Source: an uncultured Eubacteriales bacterium (GTDB lineage Bacteria > Bacillota > Clostridia > Oscillospirales > Acutalibacteraceae). Taken from it: a stretch of DNA of 56,169 bases. Position numbers and translations under genes: made by a program. The notes below the pieces were generated by a model. The model was not told the origin of the DNA. It ran no database searches and worked only from the letters and a program-made list of their open reading frames with translations. Location: contig CAKSGV010000013.1 in NCBI GenBank assembly GCA_934454845.1, forward strand, positions 1-56,169. The letters run 5' to 3'. Positions 1-8,820 of the stretch are shown one piece after another (position 1 is the stretch's first letter; each line of letters starts with the position of its first letter).

Positions 1-39
1 CGTGTCTACTCTACTCCTTGCTAAAAGCTATTCTTTCCT

Positions 40-77
40 CCCCTGCAGAGCAGGGGGTTTACTTTGTCACAGACAAA
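40..77. repeat. Two adjacent perfect small-loop hairpins at the window edge
   Basis: Two perfect inverted repeats with three-base loops lie side by side. The first is CCCCTGC/GCAGGGG (40-46, 50-56, loop AGA) and the second is TTTGTC/GACAAA (63-68, 72-77, loop ACA). A 16-bp hairpin follows directly at 81-116. The run resembles the hairpin array at 53852-53965. No gene is convincing in 1-238. The element may continue outside the window. Confidence 0.5.
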
Positions 78-80
78 AAC

Positions 81-116
81 GGAGCAGTAAAAAAACGACG
101 GTTTTTTTACTGCTCC
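81..116 (-). terminator. Terminator hairpin downstream of degV
   Basis: This is a perfect 16-bp inverted repeat (81-96 with 101-116) with a GACG loop. Read on the minus strand it is followed by GTTTTTG, so it most likely ends the transcript of the DegV gene that stops at 239. On the plus strand no T-run follows. Confidence 0.65.
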
Positions 117-238
117 AAATCTATTTTAAGGGGAAATTTCGGTACCTTACAGACAGCATAACACTATCGCCGAAACATCAGGAATTCCTTAAAAGCCCCC
201 TGCATTATATTATGCAAAGAGTTAAAAAGAAGTGTGAT

Positions 239-1099
239 TTATATTTTTGATTTTCTGATAAAGAGCACTCCTAAAGTATCCGCTCCGCAGTGAGAGGAAA
301 CGGTGCATCCTGCCCGGGTTACAAAAACTTCTTTAAAATCAAGAGTTTTCTTAACGAGCTCAAGAACTTCGTTCACAGTGCTTTCATCAACGCCTGCGTG
401 AGTGATAAACACCCTGTCCTTAACGATATCGTCACCGTTTGCAAGTCTGTCCTTAACATATTCGAGAAGGACTTCGCTATACTTGCCGCGGTATTTTTTA
501 GCTACGCCCATTTTCCCGTTCTTAACTTCAATGCAGGGCTTAAGCTTTAAAAGATTTGCTCCCATCATTGAGAGAGCAGAGCATCTGCCGCCCTTATAAA
601 GGTATTCAAGGCTGTTTATAACAAAAGAAGCGTCAACATAATCCGTAAGCTCTTTTATTTTCTCAACTATCTCTTCGGCTTTCATTCCCTGTGCGACCAT
701 ATCCTCAGCCGCAAGCACTAAAAGACCGCCGCCTGTTGAAAGATTGCGCGAATCGATAACAAAGACATTTTCAAATTCTTCCGCAGCAAGGCAGGCGTTA
801 TTATAAGTCGAAGACATTTCCGAGCTTATAGTGAAATGAATAACGGTTTTCCCCATATCAACGAACTTTTTAAAGAATTCTTCACATTCGCCGACATTCG
901 TTGCCGTTGTTTTAGGCAATTCTCCTGTTTTATCGTGATGAGCATATATATCATCGGGAGTAATATCCATGCCGTCTTTATAACACTCGCTGCCGAGAGT
1001 TACGCCAAGCGGAAGTGTTTCGATACCGTATCTTTCAAGAAGAGCGGGACCGAGATCAGACGTCGAGTCGCTGGTTATAATTATATTTTCGCTGCTCAA
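239..1099 (-). CDS. DegV family fatty-acid-binding protein
   Basis: This 286-residue protein has the full length and layout of DegV proteins, which bind a fatty acid and serve as FakB-type carrier partners of the fatty acid kinase FakA in Firmicutes. Visible family motifs are TSDSTSDL at residues 9-16, the KTTATN segment at 63-68 and the TISSEMSSTY loop near 90-99, which in the family contact the lipid carboxylate. A glycine-rich KGGRCS segment lies in the second domain. The start is TTG, chosen because GGAGG sits 8 bases upstream and the conserved N-terminal strand begins at once. A paralogue lies at 26282-27139. Which lipid it prefers cannot be read from sequence, and no fakA is nearby. Confidence 0.9.
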   Translation of the reverse strand: MSSENIIITSDSTSDLGPALLERYGIETLPLGVTLGSECYKDGMDITPDDIYAHHDKTGELPKTTATNVGECEEFFKKFVDMGKTVIHFTISSEMSSTYNNACLAAEEFENVFVIDSRNLSTGGGLLVLAAEDMVAQGMKAEEIVEKIKELTDYVDASFVINSLEYLYKGGRCSALSMMGANLLKLKPCIEVKNGKMGVAKKYRGKYSEVLLEYVKDRLANGDDIVKDRVFITHAGVDESTVNEVLELVKKTLDFKEVFVTRAGCTVSSHCGADTLGVLFIRKSKI

Positions 1100-1154
1100 T
1101 TTTTTGTACCTCCGAAAGTTTTAATACATTATATTATATTATATTGCAAAAAGT

Positions 1155-1183
1155 ATTATATCATTTTTGTTTTTAAAAAACAA
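1155..1183 (-). promoter_or_regulatory. Probable sigma-A promoter of degV
   Basis: Minus-strand TTGTTT (1178-1183) and TATAAT (1155-1160) are separated by 17 bases. The leader to the TTG start is about 50 bases and very AT-rich. The -10 box is perfect and the -35 box is weak. Confidence 0.5.
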
Positions 1184-1239
1184 CAATATTTTTCACATTT
1201 CGCTAAAATGCAAATTTTTAAGATATTTTTATTTTTCAC

Positions 1240-1268
1240 TTGACATATTTTGGCATATAAAATACAAT
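1240..1268 (+). promoter_or_regulatory. Strong plus-strand sigma-A promoter
   Basis: TTGACA (1240-1245), a 17-base spacer and TACAAT (1263-1268) form a near-consensus promoter. The next plus-strand gene starts only at 1521, beyond a hairpin with a T-run (1356-1389) and the antisense of a tRNA. The promoter therefore probably serves a small RNA. Confidence 0.6.
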
Positions 1269-1274
1269 ATTTAT

Positions 1275-1389
1275 ATAAAAAAACACTTTACTTATTACCT
1301 ACCAAAAAATCCTTTATTGAATTTATTTTGATGGAAGATGTAAAAAGTAATAAGTAAAAATCCCGCCCACTAAAGTGAACGGGATTTTT
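1275..1389 (+). ncRNA. Putative small RNA, about 115 nt
   Basis: The segment lies between a near-consensus promoter and an intrinsic terminator on the same strand and has no credible reading frame. It carries a perfect 12-bp long-range inverted repeat (1287-1298 with 1347-1358) that would close a large loop just before the terminator hairpin. The 3' arm of that stem overlaps the A-run of the terminator by three bases, so the two structures barely compete. I do not recognise an RNA family. It could also be an attenuated leader of the XRE gene at 1521. Confidence 0.4.
1356..1389. terminator. Bidirectional terminator of tRNA-Thr and the putative sRNA
   Basis: AAAAATCCCG (1356-1365) pairs perfectly with CGGGATTTTT (1380-1389), giving a T-run in both directions. 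On the minus strand it starts directly at the CCA end of the tRNA. Confidence 0.75.
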
Positions 1390-1464
1390 GGAGCTGAAGA
1401 TGGGACTTGAACCCACGACCTGCTGATTACGAATCAGCTGCTCTACCAACTGAGCCACTTCAGC
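1389..1464 (-). tRNA. tRNA-Thr (anticodon CGT)
   Basis: The 76 bases fold as a standard cloverleaf. The acceptor is GCTGAAG/CTTCAGC, the D stem GCTC/GAGC, the anticodon stem GCTGA/TCAGC with loop TTCGTAA, and the T loop TTCAAGT. The discriminator is T and CCA is encoded. The CGT anticodon reads the threonine codon ACG. A promoter lies at 1483-1511 and the terminator begins at the CCA end, so it is a single-gene transcript. Confidence 0.95.
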
Positions 1465-1482
1465 AAAATTGCTGTGAAAATA

Positions 1483-1511
1483 ATTATATCAATAAATCAA
1501 ATTTAAGTCAA
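1483..1511 (-). promoter_or_regulatory. Promoter of tRNA-Thr
   Basis: Minus-strand TTGACT (1506-1511), a 17-base spacer and TATAAT (1483-1488) place the start point about 12 bases before the mature tRNA. The -35 box adjoins the Shine-Dalgarno of the opposing XRE gene (1511-1516), so the two units interleave. Confidence 0.75.
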
Positions 1512-1520
1512 GAGGAAATT

Positions 1521-1955
1521 ATGAAAACAGAGTATGCAAGCGAAACAAACAAGAGAATAGCCGAAGCGCGAAAAAATATGGGATACACTCAGCAGGAAGC
1601 CGCCGACCTTATGAATATGAAGCGAAATACATACGCGAGAATGGAAAGGCTCGGAAATCCATCCATAGAAGAAATGAAAATGATAAGCGAACTTTATAAG
1701 GTTTCGGCGGATTGGCTTTTATACGGCGATAAAGGCAGATATATCGCATTTACTTCTATGTTGAGACCGCCTATAAGACCTATGGAACTGCACGCGCCTT
1801 CAAACCCGTTTTCGGAATATTTGCCGTTTCTCCCGTCAAAAACAGAGCTTAATATGCTAAAGCTTGTTCATATTCTGACCAAGAACGATAAACAAAAGGT
1901 TTTCGATTATATTAACGAACTATATTCACAAATGGGCAGAGTTAAAACCAAATAG
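1521..1955 (+). CDS. XRE-family helix-turn-helix regulator
   Basis: This 144-residue protein begins with an XRE/Cro-C1 helix-turn-helix at roughly residues 10-65. Visible features are GYTQQEAADLMNMKRNTYARME and the typical SADWLLYGD end of the domain. The C-terminal half (residues 75-144) has a proline-rich linker and a helical segment that may dimerise or bind a ligand. The ATG at 1521 is preferred because AGAGGA lies just upstream; a longer frame from 1407 would translate the antisense of the tRNA. It stands alone and converges with addA over a shared terminator. Its target is unknown. No clear promoter lies between the tRNA and this gene. Confidence 0.8.
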   Translation: MKTEYASETNKRIAEARKNMGYTQQEAADLMNMKRNTYARMERLGNPSIEEMKMISELYKVSADWLLYGDKGRYIAFTSMLRPPIRPMELHAPSNPFSEYLPFLPSKTELNMLKLVHILTKNDKQKVFDYINELYSQMGRVKTK

Positions 1956-1958
1956 ATC

Positions 1959-1993
1959 AAAAGCGGTTTTAGAAATTTTCTAAAACCGCTTTT
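1959..1993. terminator. Bidirectional terminator between XRE gene and addA
   Basis: A perfect 17-bp inverted repeat (1959-1975 with 1977-1993) ends in T-runs on both strands. It separates the convergent XRE and addA genes, 2 bases from the addA stop. Confidence 0.8.
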
Positions 1994-1994
1994 T

Positions 1995-4900
1995 TCATAC
2001 TTTTACCTCTTCGCCCAAACAAAAAGAATATAAATTTTTTTCTTTTACATTCGCATTTAATATTTTTTTGGCGGCAAAGGAATAAATTTCAAGCTGCTCT
2101 TTATATTTTTCGACAAGTTCTTCTTTCGATTTAACATAATCGGTTTTAAAATCTACAATAACGATCTCATCGTTTTCAATAAAGCAAAGATCAATCGCTC
2201 CCTGAATAATAACCGGTTCTTTTTTCTCCTTTTCAGAAAGCTCCCGATCAAGATTGCCTGCATCCACACGGCATAAAAATCTCATTTCTCTTTTTAAATC
2301 TTTGGCATTTTTTATTCTCTGTGCAAGCGCTGAAGAAAGGAATTTTTTTAAATTTTCCTTATTTATAAGCGTTAGTTCTTCTTCGGATATAAATTTCCAC
2401 TCATAAAGCCTTTCAAGTTCCATATCAATGTCTGTGGAATTAATGTCTATAAACTGCATAACCTTATGCATAGCCGTTCCTCTTGCCGCTCCGCTGTTGC
2501 CGCTTTTCATAAATGACGGTTTAGCACAAAATGCAAAGCTATCCGCTTCGACTTTGTTTGCAAGCAAAGATACAGAGGCTTTGGATCTTAAAGAAGTAAG
2601 CCCCTCAAAAGGATATTTATAATCAAAATTCTCTTTAAGTTTTTGCACGGTTTTAATATCCGGTGCAATTGTTTCTTCTGCGTATTTTCCGTCTGCTTTT
2701 CTATTAAGATTTGTGCATATTTTTAAATTCAAGCCTAAATCCTTGCAACCCGCGAAATCTTCTATACCGTAAAACTTTTTTAAAGCCGTGCTGTCATTAG
2801 TCATAAGTACACAGGCGGCTATCCAATTCATCATATTATTAGATTTGAACAAAACTTTATCGCAAATTTCAAGTTTATCCCGGTCAATAGAAGCGGCTAT
2901 GTTATTTAAAGTTTTTTCCATAGAAGAAGAGGCAAAGGATAAAACGAGTTTTTCTTCCGCCCTTGTCATTCCCACATATAAAAGGCGCATTTTTTCTTCA
3001 ATATTTTTAAGCTTTTTATATTCGCTTATCGCATCGTAACCTATATTTTTTACTCTTTCATCCATGCCGTAATCAAAAAAAGCAAGACCCATTCCGCAGT
3101 TTTCATCAAAAATTATATTCTGCCTTATCTCAATTTCATTAAACTGAGTTCCTAAATTTGCGAGAATGCAAACGGGATATTGCAGTCCTTTTGAGCCGTG
3201 AAAGGTTTTTATAGTCACACCGCCCTCGCCTGTGAACACGGTTTTAACATTATCCGAGGATTTAAGCCTCTTTAAAACAGAACTTAGATCACTTGAAGAA
3301 TCGGAACAAATATCGGAAATAACGGTGAGCAAAGTATTAAGATTGGCTCTTTTCCTTTCTCCTCCCGCAAGACCTGAACACACGCTTAAAAAATCCGTCG
3401 CCTGCATACATTCATATGCAAGCTCGTCACACGGAAGAACTGTTGCTTTAAGTCTCATATCGGAAATTGATTTAAGAAATTTCGAGCATTTTTCGTTACC
3501 GTTTTCCGAAGCATAAACCACAGCCGAATAAAAGCTTGATTTTTTAAATCCCGCACGGATCAAAGCAGCCTCTTCTGATGAAAACCCGAACATCGGCGAC
3601 AGCATAACCGCAAGCAGATCGATATCAGATTTCGGATTATCGATTATCTTAAGCAATGAGATAAATACCGATACCTCAAACGTTTCGAAAAATTCTTCGC
3701 TGCCGTAATTCACGGGAATATTTCGCCTGTTTAATTCATCGGCAAAATAATCGGCTTTATTTTTAAGCGCAGGCAAAAGAATTGCAATATCTTCATATGT
3801 AACATTTCTTTCGCCCGCTTCTGATGATAATTTAAATCCGCTTTTAATAAGTTCTTCGATATAATCGGCTACTGCCGCCGCCTCAAGCTCTGGCTTTTCG
3901 GGCGACTCGGAAGATTCATCGGAATCGGCGTCACAAAGCAGAATATCAGTTGTATTGTTTAATGACGGACAAAAGTTTCCGCTGCACTTAAGCATCTCTT
4001 CTTCGTTATAAATTATATCGCCTATTCGGCCGTCCATTAATTTTGAAAATGAGAAATTTATAAAATTGCAGACTTCTTCCCTGCTCCTGAAATTTTCGGA
4101 TAAAATTATCTTTTGCGGTTTGTCCGATTTAATGCCCGCATAAGGAACACAGGCATTTTTTCGGCGAATGAAATTATTAGGATTAGAGCCCCTAAACCCA
4201 TATATGCTCTGCTTAACATCGCCCACGGCAAAAAGCTTTTTGCCGTGATCAGATAAAATATCAAAAAGCATATCCTGCAGATCGTTAACATCCTGAAATT
4301 CATCCACCAAAACTTCCGAATACCGGGATATGATCTTTTCTGAAACAGCGGTGGGAACAAATTTCCCGTCTCTTTCCTCGGCCAATAAATGAAGAGCTGT
4401 TTGCTCGGTCATTGAGAATGTAAGCTCGTTTTTTTCGAGGCAGGCTTCAAAAAACTTATCGCTGAATTCTTTTACTATATCAACGAACATACTAATTGCC
4501 GGAAGAAGTTTTTTAAGATCATTTTCGATATCCGATGAAGATTTATTGAAAATAGATTTTAATTCGGTATTGCATTTTTTATATTCTTCTCTGAAATCCT
4601 TATAATCAATATAATTCGGATCGGTTTTATCACCTGATTTTATTCTCGGGATCTCCGATGATTTCATTAAAGAATATATTTTATCCCAATTTTCGGAATT
4701 TATAAGATCGGAAATTTCATCTGCCAAAAGTGAAAGGGTTTCACAGTCCTTTAAAACAGCCTCGCGGTTTACCTGCAGAAATGAGCCGGAATTTGCGGCT
4801 TGCATAACCGATCTTTTTAGATCCGCTGCTAATCTTTTAGCTTTTTTAAACAGTATTTTTTGCCAAATATGTTCTTTATCAAACTCAAGAATATACGGCG

Positions 4901-5486
4901 CTTTTAAGGAATTATAAAACGCCTCGGGACTCGGCATATTCTGCCCTTTTTCATAAACCGCAAGAACATAATTCAAAAGATTTTTTTCGTCATATTCGCA
5001 GTCGGATATATCAAGCAACATTCTAAATGCAGGTTCGTTTTTAATCAGCCTATCCTCAAAAATACTGCGCAAAACTGCCGATCTTTCTTCGCTTAAGCTT
5101 TCGCCGCTTGATACTTTAAAGTCGGGAGAAATTCCGCAAAGCTCAAAATTATCCCGTATTAGGTTAATGCAAAATGAATCTATGGTGCAGATATCTGCAC
5201 TCGGCAAAAGATATTTTTGCCTTAAAAGCAATTTATCACGAGGGTTTTTAAGCCATTCCTCATTAAGCTTTTTTTCTATTCTCGCACGCATTTCGGCGGC
5301 GGCATCATTCGTAAATGTGACAACAAGAAGTTTGTCCGCACTTACAGGATCGGATCTGTCAGTCAAAAGAGAAACCACTCTTGAAGAAAGCACCGCAGTT
5401 TTGCCTGACCCCGCCGCGGCGGAAACAAACAACGAGCCTTTTCCTTTTACAGCGGCATTTTGAGAGGGAGTAAAATTAATTCCCAT
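1995..5486 (-). CDS. addA: ATP-dependent helicase/nuclease subunit A (AddA)
   Basis: AddA is the UvrD-like helicase and 5'-strand nuclease of the AddAB complex, which processes double-strand breaks for RecA loading. The 1163-residue length fits the family. Walker A is AAAGSGKT with Lys29, and the helicase DEFQD box lies near residue 390. Further helicase motifs include SIYGFRGSNP, TFHGSKGLQY and LYVGMTRAEEKL. The C-terminal nuclease shows GAIDL followed by VDFKTDYV, the catalytic Asp and Lys pattern. The gene overlaps the end of addB by 11 bases, with AAAGGAG 9 bases before its ATG, so the two subunits are translationally coupled. Confidence 0.96.
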   Translation of the reverse strand: MGINFTPSQNAAVKGKGSLFVSAAAGSGKTAVLSSRVVSLLTDRSDPVSADKLLVVTFTNDAAAEMRARIEKKLNEEWLKNPRDKLLLRQKYLLPSADICTIDSFCINLIRDNFELCGISPDFKVSSGESLSEERSAVLRSIFEDRLIKNEPAFRMLLDISDCEYDEKNLLNYVLAVYEKGQNMPSPEAFYNSLKAPYILEFDKEHIWQKILFKKAKRLAADLKRSVMQAANSGSFLQVNREAVLKDCETLSLLADEISDLINSENWDKIYSLMKSSEIPRIKSGDKTDPNYIDYKDFREEYKKCNTELKSIFNKSSSDIENDLKKLLPAISMFVDIVKEFSDKFFEACLEKNELTFSMTEQTALHLLAEERDGKFVPTAVSEKIISRYSEVLVDEFQDVNDLQDMLFDILSDHGKKLFAVGDVKQSIYGFRGSNPNNFIRRKNACVPYAGIKSDKPQKIILSENFRSREEVCNFINFSFSKLMDGRIGDIIYNEEEMLKCSGNFCPSLNNTTDILLCDADSDESSESPEKPELEAAAVADYIEELIKSGFKLSSEAGERNVTYEDIAILLPALKNKADYFADELNRRNIPVNYGSEEFFETFEVSVFISLLKIIDNPKSDIDLLAVMLSPMFGFSSEEAALIRAGFKKSSFYSAVVYASENGNEKCSKFLKSISDMRLKATVLPCDELAYECMQATDFLSVCSGLAGGERKRANLNTLLTVISDICSDSSSDLSSVLKRLKSSDNVKTVFTGEGGVTIKTFHGSKGLQYPVCILANLGTQFNEIEIRQNIIFDENCGMGLAFFDYGMDERVKNIGYDAISEYKKLKNIEEKMRLLYVGMTRAEEKLVLSFASSSMEKTLNNIAASIDRDKLEICDKVLFKSNNMMNWIAACVLMTNDSTALKKFYGIEDFAGCKDLGLNLKICTNLNRKADGKYAEETIAPDIKTVQKLKENFDYKYPFEGLTSLRSKASVSLLANKVEADSFAFCAKPSFMKSGNSGAARGTAMHKVMQFIDINSTDIDMELERLYEWKFISEEELTLINKENLKKFLSSALAQRIKNAKDLKREMRFLCRVDAGNLDRELSEKEKKEPVIIQGAIDLCFIENDEIVIVDFKTDYVKSKEELVEKYKEQLEIYSFAAKKILNANVKEKNLYSFCLGEEVKV

Positions 5487-8400
5487 TTTCAGAATTCTCC
5501 TTTCTCATTTCTTTAACACAATCCTTTGAGCTTAAATTTTTGACCTTTTTATGCGGCTCGTTTTTCTTCCTGCAAACGGAGGAAAAATCGCAGTATTTGC
5601 AAGCGTCGGCATTTTTCTCGGTGTCGTCTGTCGGGTCGGCGGCGATATTTCCTGCTTTAATTAGCAAACCTGCGGAGATTATTTTTCTTTTTGTGTATTC
5701 AAAAATATCGTCAAAATCCTTCGGTTCTATGTAACTGTCTTTAGAACGTTTTGCAGAGGGAACAAACTGACCTTTCTGATCCTTTTCAAGCGCATAAAGC
5801 ACTTCTTCATCAAGGCTTAAGAGTCCGTTCATTTTTCTGTCTGTCCGCTTTTTCTTTCTTGAAGCCGGCAGATAAAGAATTCCTGCAGGTGTTTGTGGAT
5901 ATTTTCCGCTTGATATCACCGCATAAAGGTATATAAGCATTTGTAAGTTTTGACCTGCGAGAACATCGGGCAAGCGGAATATTTTCTGCCCTGTTTTATA
6001 ATCGATTATTCTAACATAAGTCTTATATGTATCCACCCTGTCGATATAGCCGGTTATATTTATTTTCATATCTTCGCCAATAGGAATCTCGATGGCTTTG
6101 ATATCGCCGTCTTCTCCACCGATTTTAAGCTCGCATTTAACAGGCTCAAATTCTGACTGAGCAAAATCAGCGGCAATAAATTCCGCAACATATTTTACAG
6201 AGCGTTTAAGAGTTCCTACAATGAATTTAAGATAGTTATTTTCTATACTTCTGTATCCGGGAATACTGTCAAGATATTCTTTCGCGCAATTTTCTACAGC
6301 CGCGCTTATTTCTCCCCTATTAAGCTTTGAATTATCCTTTTTATATGTTTCTATAAGTCTTTGCAGACAGAAATGCACAAATGTACCTCTTTGCATATTA
6401 TCAAAAGCCACAGGCTGTATGCGGTGGATATCAAGCCCATACTTACAGAAAAACATAAATCGGCACCTGTTAAAGGTTTCAAGCTTAGAAGCTGACATAT
6501 ATATATCTTTTCCGAAAAGCTTAAGTGCGCTTTCTTCGGAAATAGAATAAAGAAGCGGATCGTTTTCTTTTTCTATCAGCTCTATCTTGGCTTTATATTC
6601 TTCATTGCTTTTAAGAGCCTCGGCTATATCCGCCGCGCCCTGTTTATCGGTATTTTTTCTCGCACCGAACTCAAAGAGAGCCGCCTCCCGGCTCATCGGC
6701 AAACTATTAAGCGAAAGCTTATCGGGATATTTTTTAAGAGAAATATCCAAAGTATCAATTATAGTTTCAACAAAAGCGGAGGGTTTAGCTAATGATTTAT
6801 CTGGGTTTTCTGCCCTGAAAGATATAAAAACTCCTTTTGACGCGCGGCAGACATTTGAATAGACAAGAAAATCCTCATCAACTGCGGATTTAAAAAGCTT
6901 ATCGGGAATATCGATTCCCTGCGATATAAGCTCTTCTCTTTCGGTATTACTGAAAATCCCGTTTTTTGATATCACAGCGGGGAAAACTCCAAGATTTGCG
7001 CCGAGGATAAAGACATATTTCGGCCTTGTTACCCTTAATTTATCGGCAGAGCCGAAAACCACTTCGTCAACCGTTTGCGGAATAGCACCTACAGAAGCGA
7101 GAGCGCAGGCTGTCTTGAAAGTTTCGGTAAATTCGGAAACAGGCAGGCGCACTTCCTTATAGCAGGCGCTTAAGCTTTCAAGCACGGAAATAAAACTGTC
7201 CCAAGAAGATTTTAAAGCGTCACTTAGAGAAGAATTATCATTTTCAAGCCTTTCGCTTAATTCGGAAAAACTTTTTTGTGCGCTCACATCATCAAAAAGA
7301 GAAAGAAGCGCTATTATTATTTCTTTTGCATTATCGCATTTTTGTGATTTGAATTTAAGTATCGGAGAAATAGCTTTTTCCCTTAATGAATTGAGCCTTT
7401 CAAGCTTTTCGGCATTGTCTTTTTCCACTTTTTCTTCAAGACCGGAAACATTCATATCCCATTCTTTTTCCCACAAAGTGCCGGGAATATTCCATAAATA
7501 AACATAGTTTTCTAGGTCAAAAAGCTCATCGGGAGTTAAAAAATCAAGACCGGATTTATAGAATTTTAAAATATTTTCGGAAGTAAGATTTCTTTTGAGA
7601 TTTAAAGCACTTATTGCCAGAGAAAATACAGGCAGGGAATCAAGAGATATTCTGTCGTCAGAAAAAAGCGGGATACCGTTCCTTTTAAAAGCGGCTTTGA
7701 GCGGGCGTAAATAAGTTTCCGAATTTCTCGCTATCACTGCAACTTCTGAATACCTTATATTTTTTTCCTGTGCAAGCCTTTTAATATTTAAAGCCGCAAA
7801 TTCCGCTTCATCAAAAACATCGGCGGCTTTTATAATTTCTATTCCCTCAATTTGCCTGTTTTCAGGCTCACAACCTCTTATAACCGATTCAAGATTTAAA
7901 AGAGCGGAATTTTCATAATAGCTTTTTAAAAGTACTTTATTTTCTTTTATTTCACAGTTATATTTTAAAGCAGATTTTAAAATGCGGTTTTTTGCGTCGA
8001 TAACATTTGCAAATATACCGAACAGCTGATCTTCGGAATTATCGCAGCATAAAGCGACCGTAAGATTATCCGCGCTTCCTAAAATTCTTTCTATCAGCTT
8101 AAATTGCTGACCTGTAAAACCTTTAAATTCATCAATATAAACATTTTTGCCTTTAAAATAATTTTTGCCCTCAAGCTCGTTATAAAGTCTTGTAAGCCTA
8201 TCTGACGGATCGATAAACTCTTCGGATAAAAGGACATTATATCGCTCGAAAATTTTAGCGGTATTCCTAAGTTTGCCGGAAAATGACTCTGATTTAACAT
8301 TTTTTGCGCAAGTCAATATTTCTTGCGGAGTTACAGCGTTTAGCTTAAGCTCTGAAATCGTGTCCGCCATATTTCTTACAAAACCCGAATAATACTTATT

Positions 8401-8724
8401 CTTTCCAAAAGCTTCAAGCTCATCCGAAACATCGGCGAGCGCTCTTTTTGTAAGAATTATCTTGTCGCAATCACCAAGTACTCTTCCTGCTTCGCCCCCG
8501 TTTTCCCTGCGGTATTCATCGCAGAGCCTCGAAAAGCTTAACACTGCGACCTTGTGCGCATTATACTCGCCCAAAACTTCCAAAAGATTTTTTTCTGTTT
8601 CAAAAGAATATTGCTCGGGGACAATTATAATACTCTCTTTGTTTTCTTTTACATCTTCTTTAATTTTCTTAATTATTTCAGCAGATTTGCCGCTTTTGGC
8701 TCTTCCGATTATAAACTGAAGCAT
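5476..8724 (-). CDS. addB: ATP-dependent nuclease subunit B (AddB)
   Basis: AddB is the partner of AddA; its helicase-like half recognises Chi and its nuclease cuts the 3' strand. The 1082-residue protein starts with MLQFIIGRAKSGKS, a degenerate P-loop. The nuclease motif is GYIDRVD followed by IIDYKTG. Four cysteines, one in NRCRFMF and three in the terminal CKYCDFSSVC, form the expected iron-sulfur cluster that pins the nuclease domain. I chose the ATG at 8724 because GGGGGA lies 9 bases upstream, whereas the in-frame ATG at 8751 has no ribosome-binding site. It is the first gene of the addBA operon. Confidence 0.95.
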   Translation of the reverse strand: MLQFIIGRAKSGKSAEIIKKIKEDVKENKESIIIVPEQYSFETEKNLLEVLGEYNAHKVAVLSFSRLCDEYRRENGGEAGRVLGDCDKIILTKRALADVSDELEAFGKNKYYSGFVRNMADTISELKLNAVTPQEILTCAKNVKSESFSGKLRNTAKIFERYNVLLSEEFIDPSDRLTRLYNELEGKNYFKGKNVYIDEFKGFTGQQFKLIERILGSADNLTVALCCDNSEDQLFGIFANVIDAKNRILKSALKYNCEIKENKVLLKSYYENSALLNLESVIRGCEPENRQIEGIEIIKAADVFDEAEFAALNIKRLAQEKNIRYSEVAVIARNSETYLRPLKAAFKRNGIPLFSDDRISLDSLPVFSLAISALNLKRNLTSENILKFYKSGLDFLTPDELFDLENYVYLWNIPGTLWEKEWDMNVSGLEEKVEKDNAEKLERLNSLREKAISPILKFKSQKCDNAKEIIIALLSLFDDVSAQKSFSELSERLENDNSSLSDALKSSWDSFISVLESLSACYKEVRLPVSEFTETFKTACALASVGAIPQTVDEVVFGSADKLRVTRPKYVFILGANLGVFPAVISKNGIFSNTEREELISQGIDIPDKLFKSAVDEDFLVYSNVCRASKGVFISFRAENPDKSLAKPSAFVETIIDTLDISLKKYPDKLSLNSLPMSREAALFEFGARKNTDKQGAADIAEALKSNEEYKAKIELIEKENDPLLYSISEESALKLFGKDIYMSASKLETFNRCRFMFFCKYGLDIHRIQPVAFDNMQRGTFVHFCLQRLIETYKKDNSKLNRGEISAAVENCAKEYLDSIPGYRSIENNYLKFIVGTLKRSVKYVAEFIAADFAQSEFEPVKCELKIGGEDGDIKAIEIPIGEDMKINITGYIDRVDTYKTYVRIIDYKTGQKIFRLPDVLAGQNLQMLIYLYAVISSGKYPQTPAGILYLPASRKKKRTDRKMNGLLSLDEEVLYALEKDQKGQFVPSAKRSKDSYIEPKDFDDIFEYTKRKIISAGLLIKAGNIAADPTDDTEKNADACKYCDFSSVCRKKNEPHKKVKNLSSKDCVKEMRKENSENGN

Positions 8725-8787
8725 TTTTAAAGTCCCCCTTTTAAAATACATTTTAACACATTTTGGCTCCGAATAAAATAATAAAAT

Positions 8788-8817
8788 ATTCGGTGTACAA
8801 AATTTTGTACACCGAAT
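8788..8817 (-). terminator. Terminator after the glycosyltransferase; perfect 30-bp palindrome
   Basis: The 15 bases 8788-8802 are the exact reverse complement of 8803-8817. On the minus strand the hairpin follows the glycosyltransferase stop by 3 bases and is followed by a T-rich tail, which fits an intrinsic terminator. A perfect palindrome upstream of addB could also be a protein-binding site. Confidence 0.65.
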
Positions 8818-8820
8818 GAT

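Noticed and set aside
2..250. 82-residue plus-strand frame at the left edge
   Set aside because: It runs through three hairpins, has no ribosome-binding site and no recognisable composition.
836..1243. 135-residue plus-strand frame across the start of degV
   Set aside because: It is antisense to the conserved DegV N-terminus and its promoter, with low-complexity residues at the end.
1407..1520. N-terminal extension of the XRE protein
   Set aside because: These 38 codons are the antisense of tRNA-Thr, and a better ATG with a ribosome-binding site lies at 1521.
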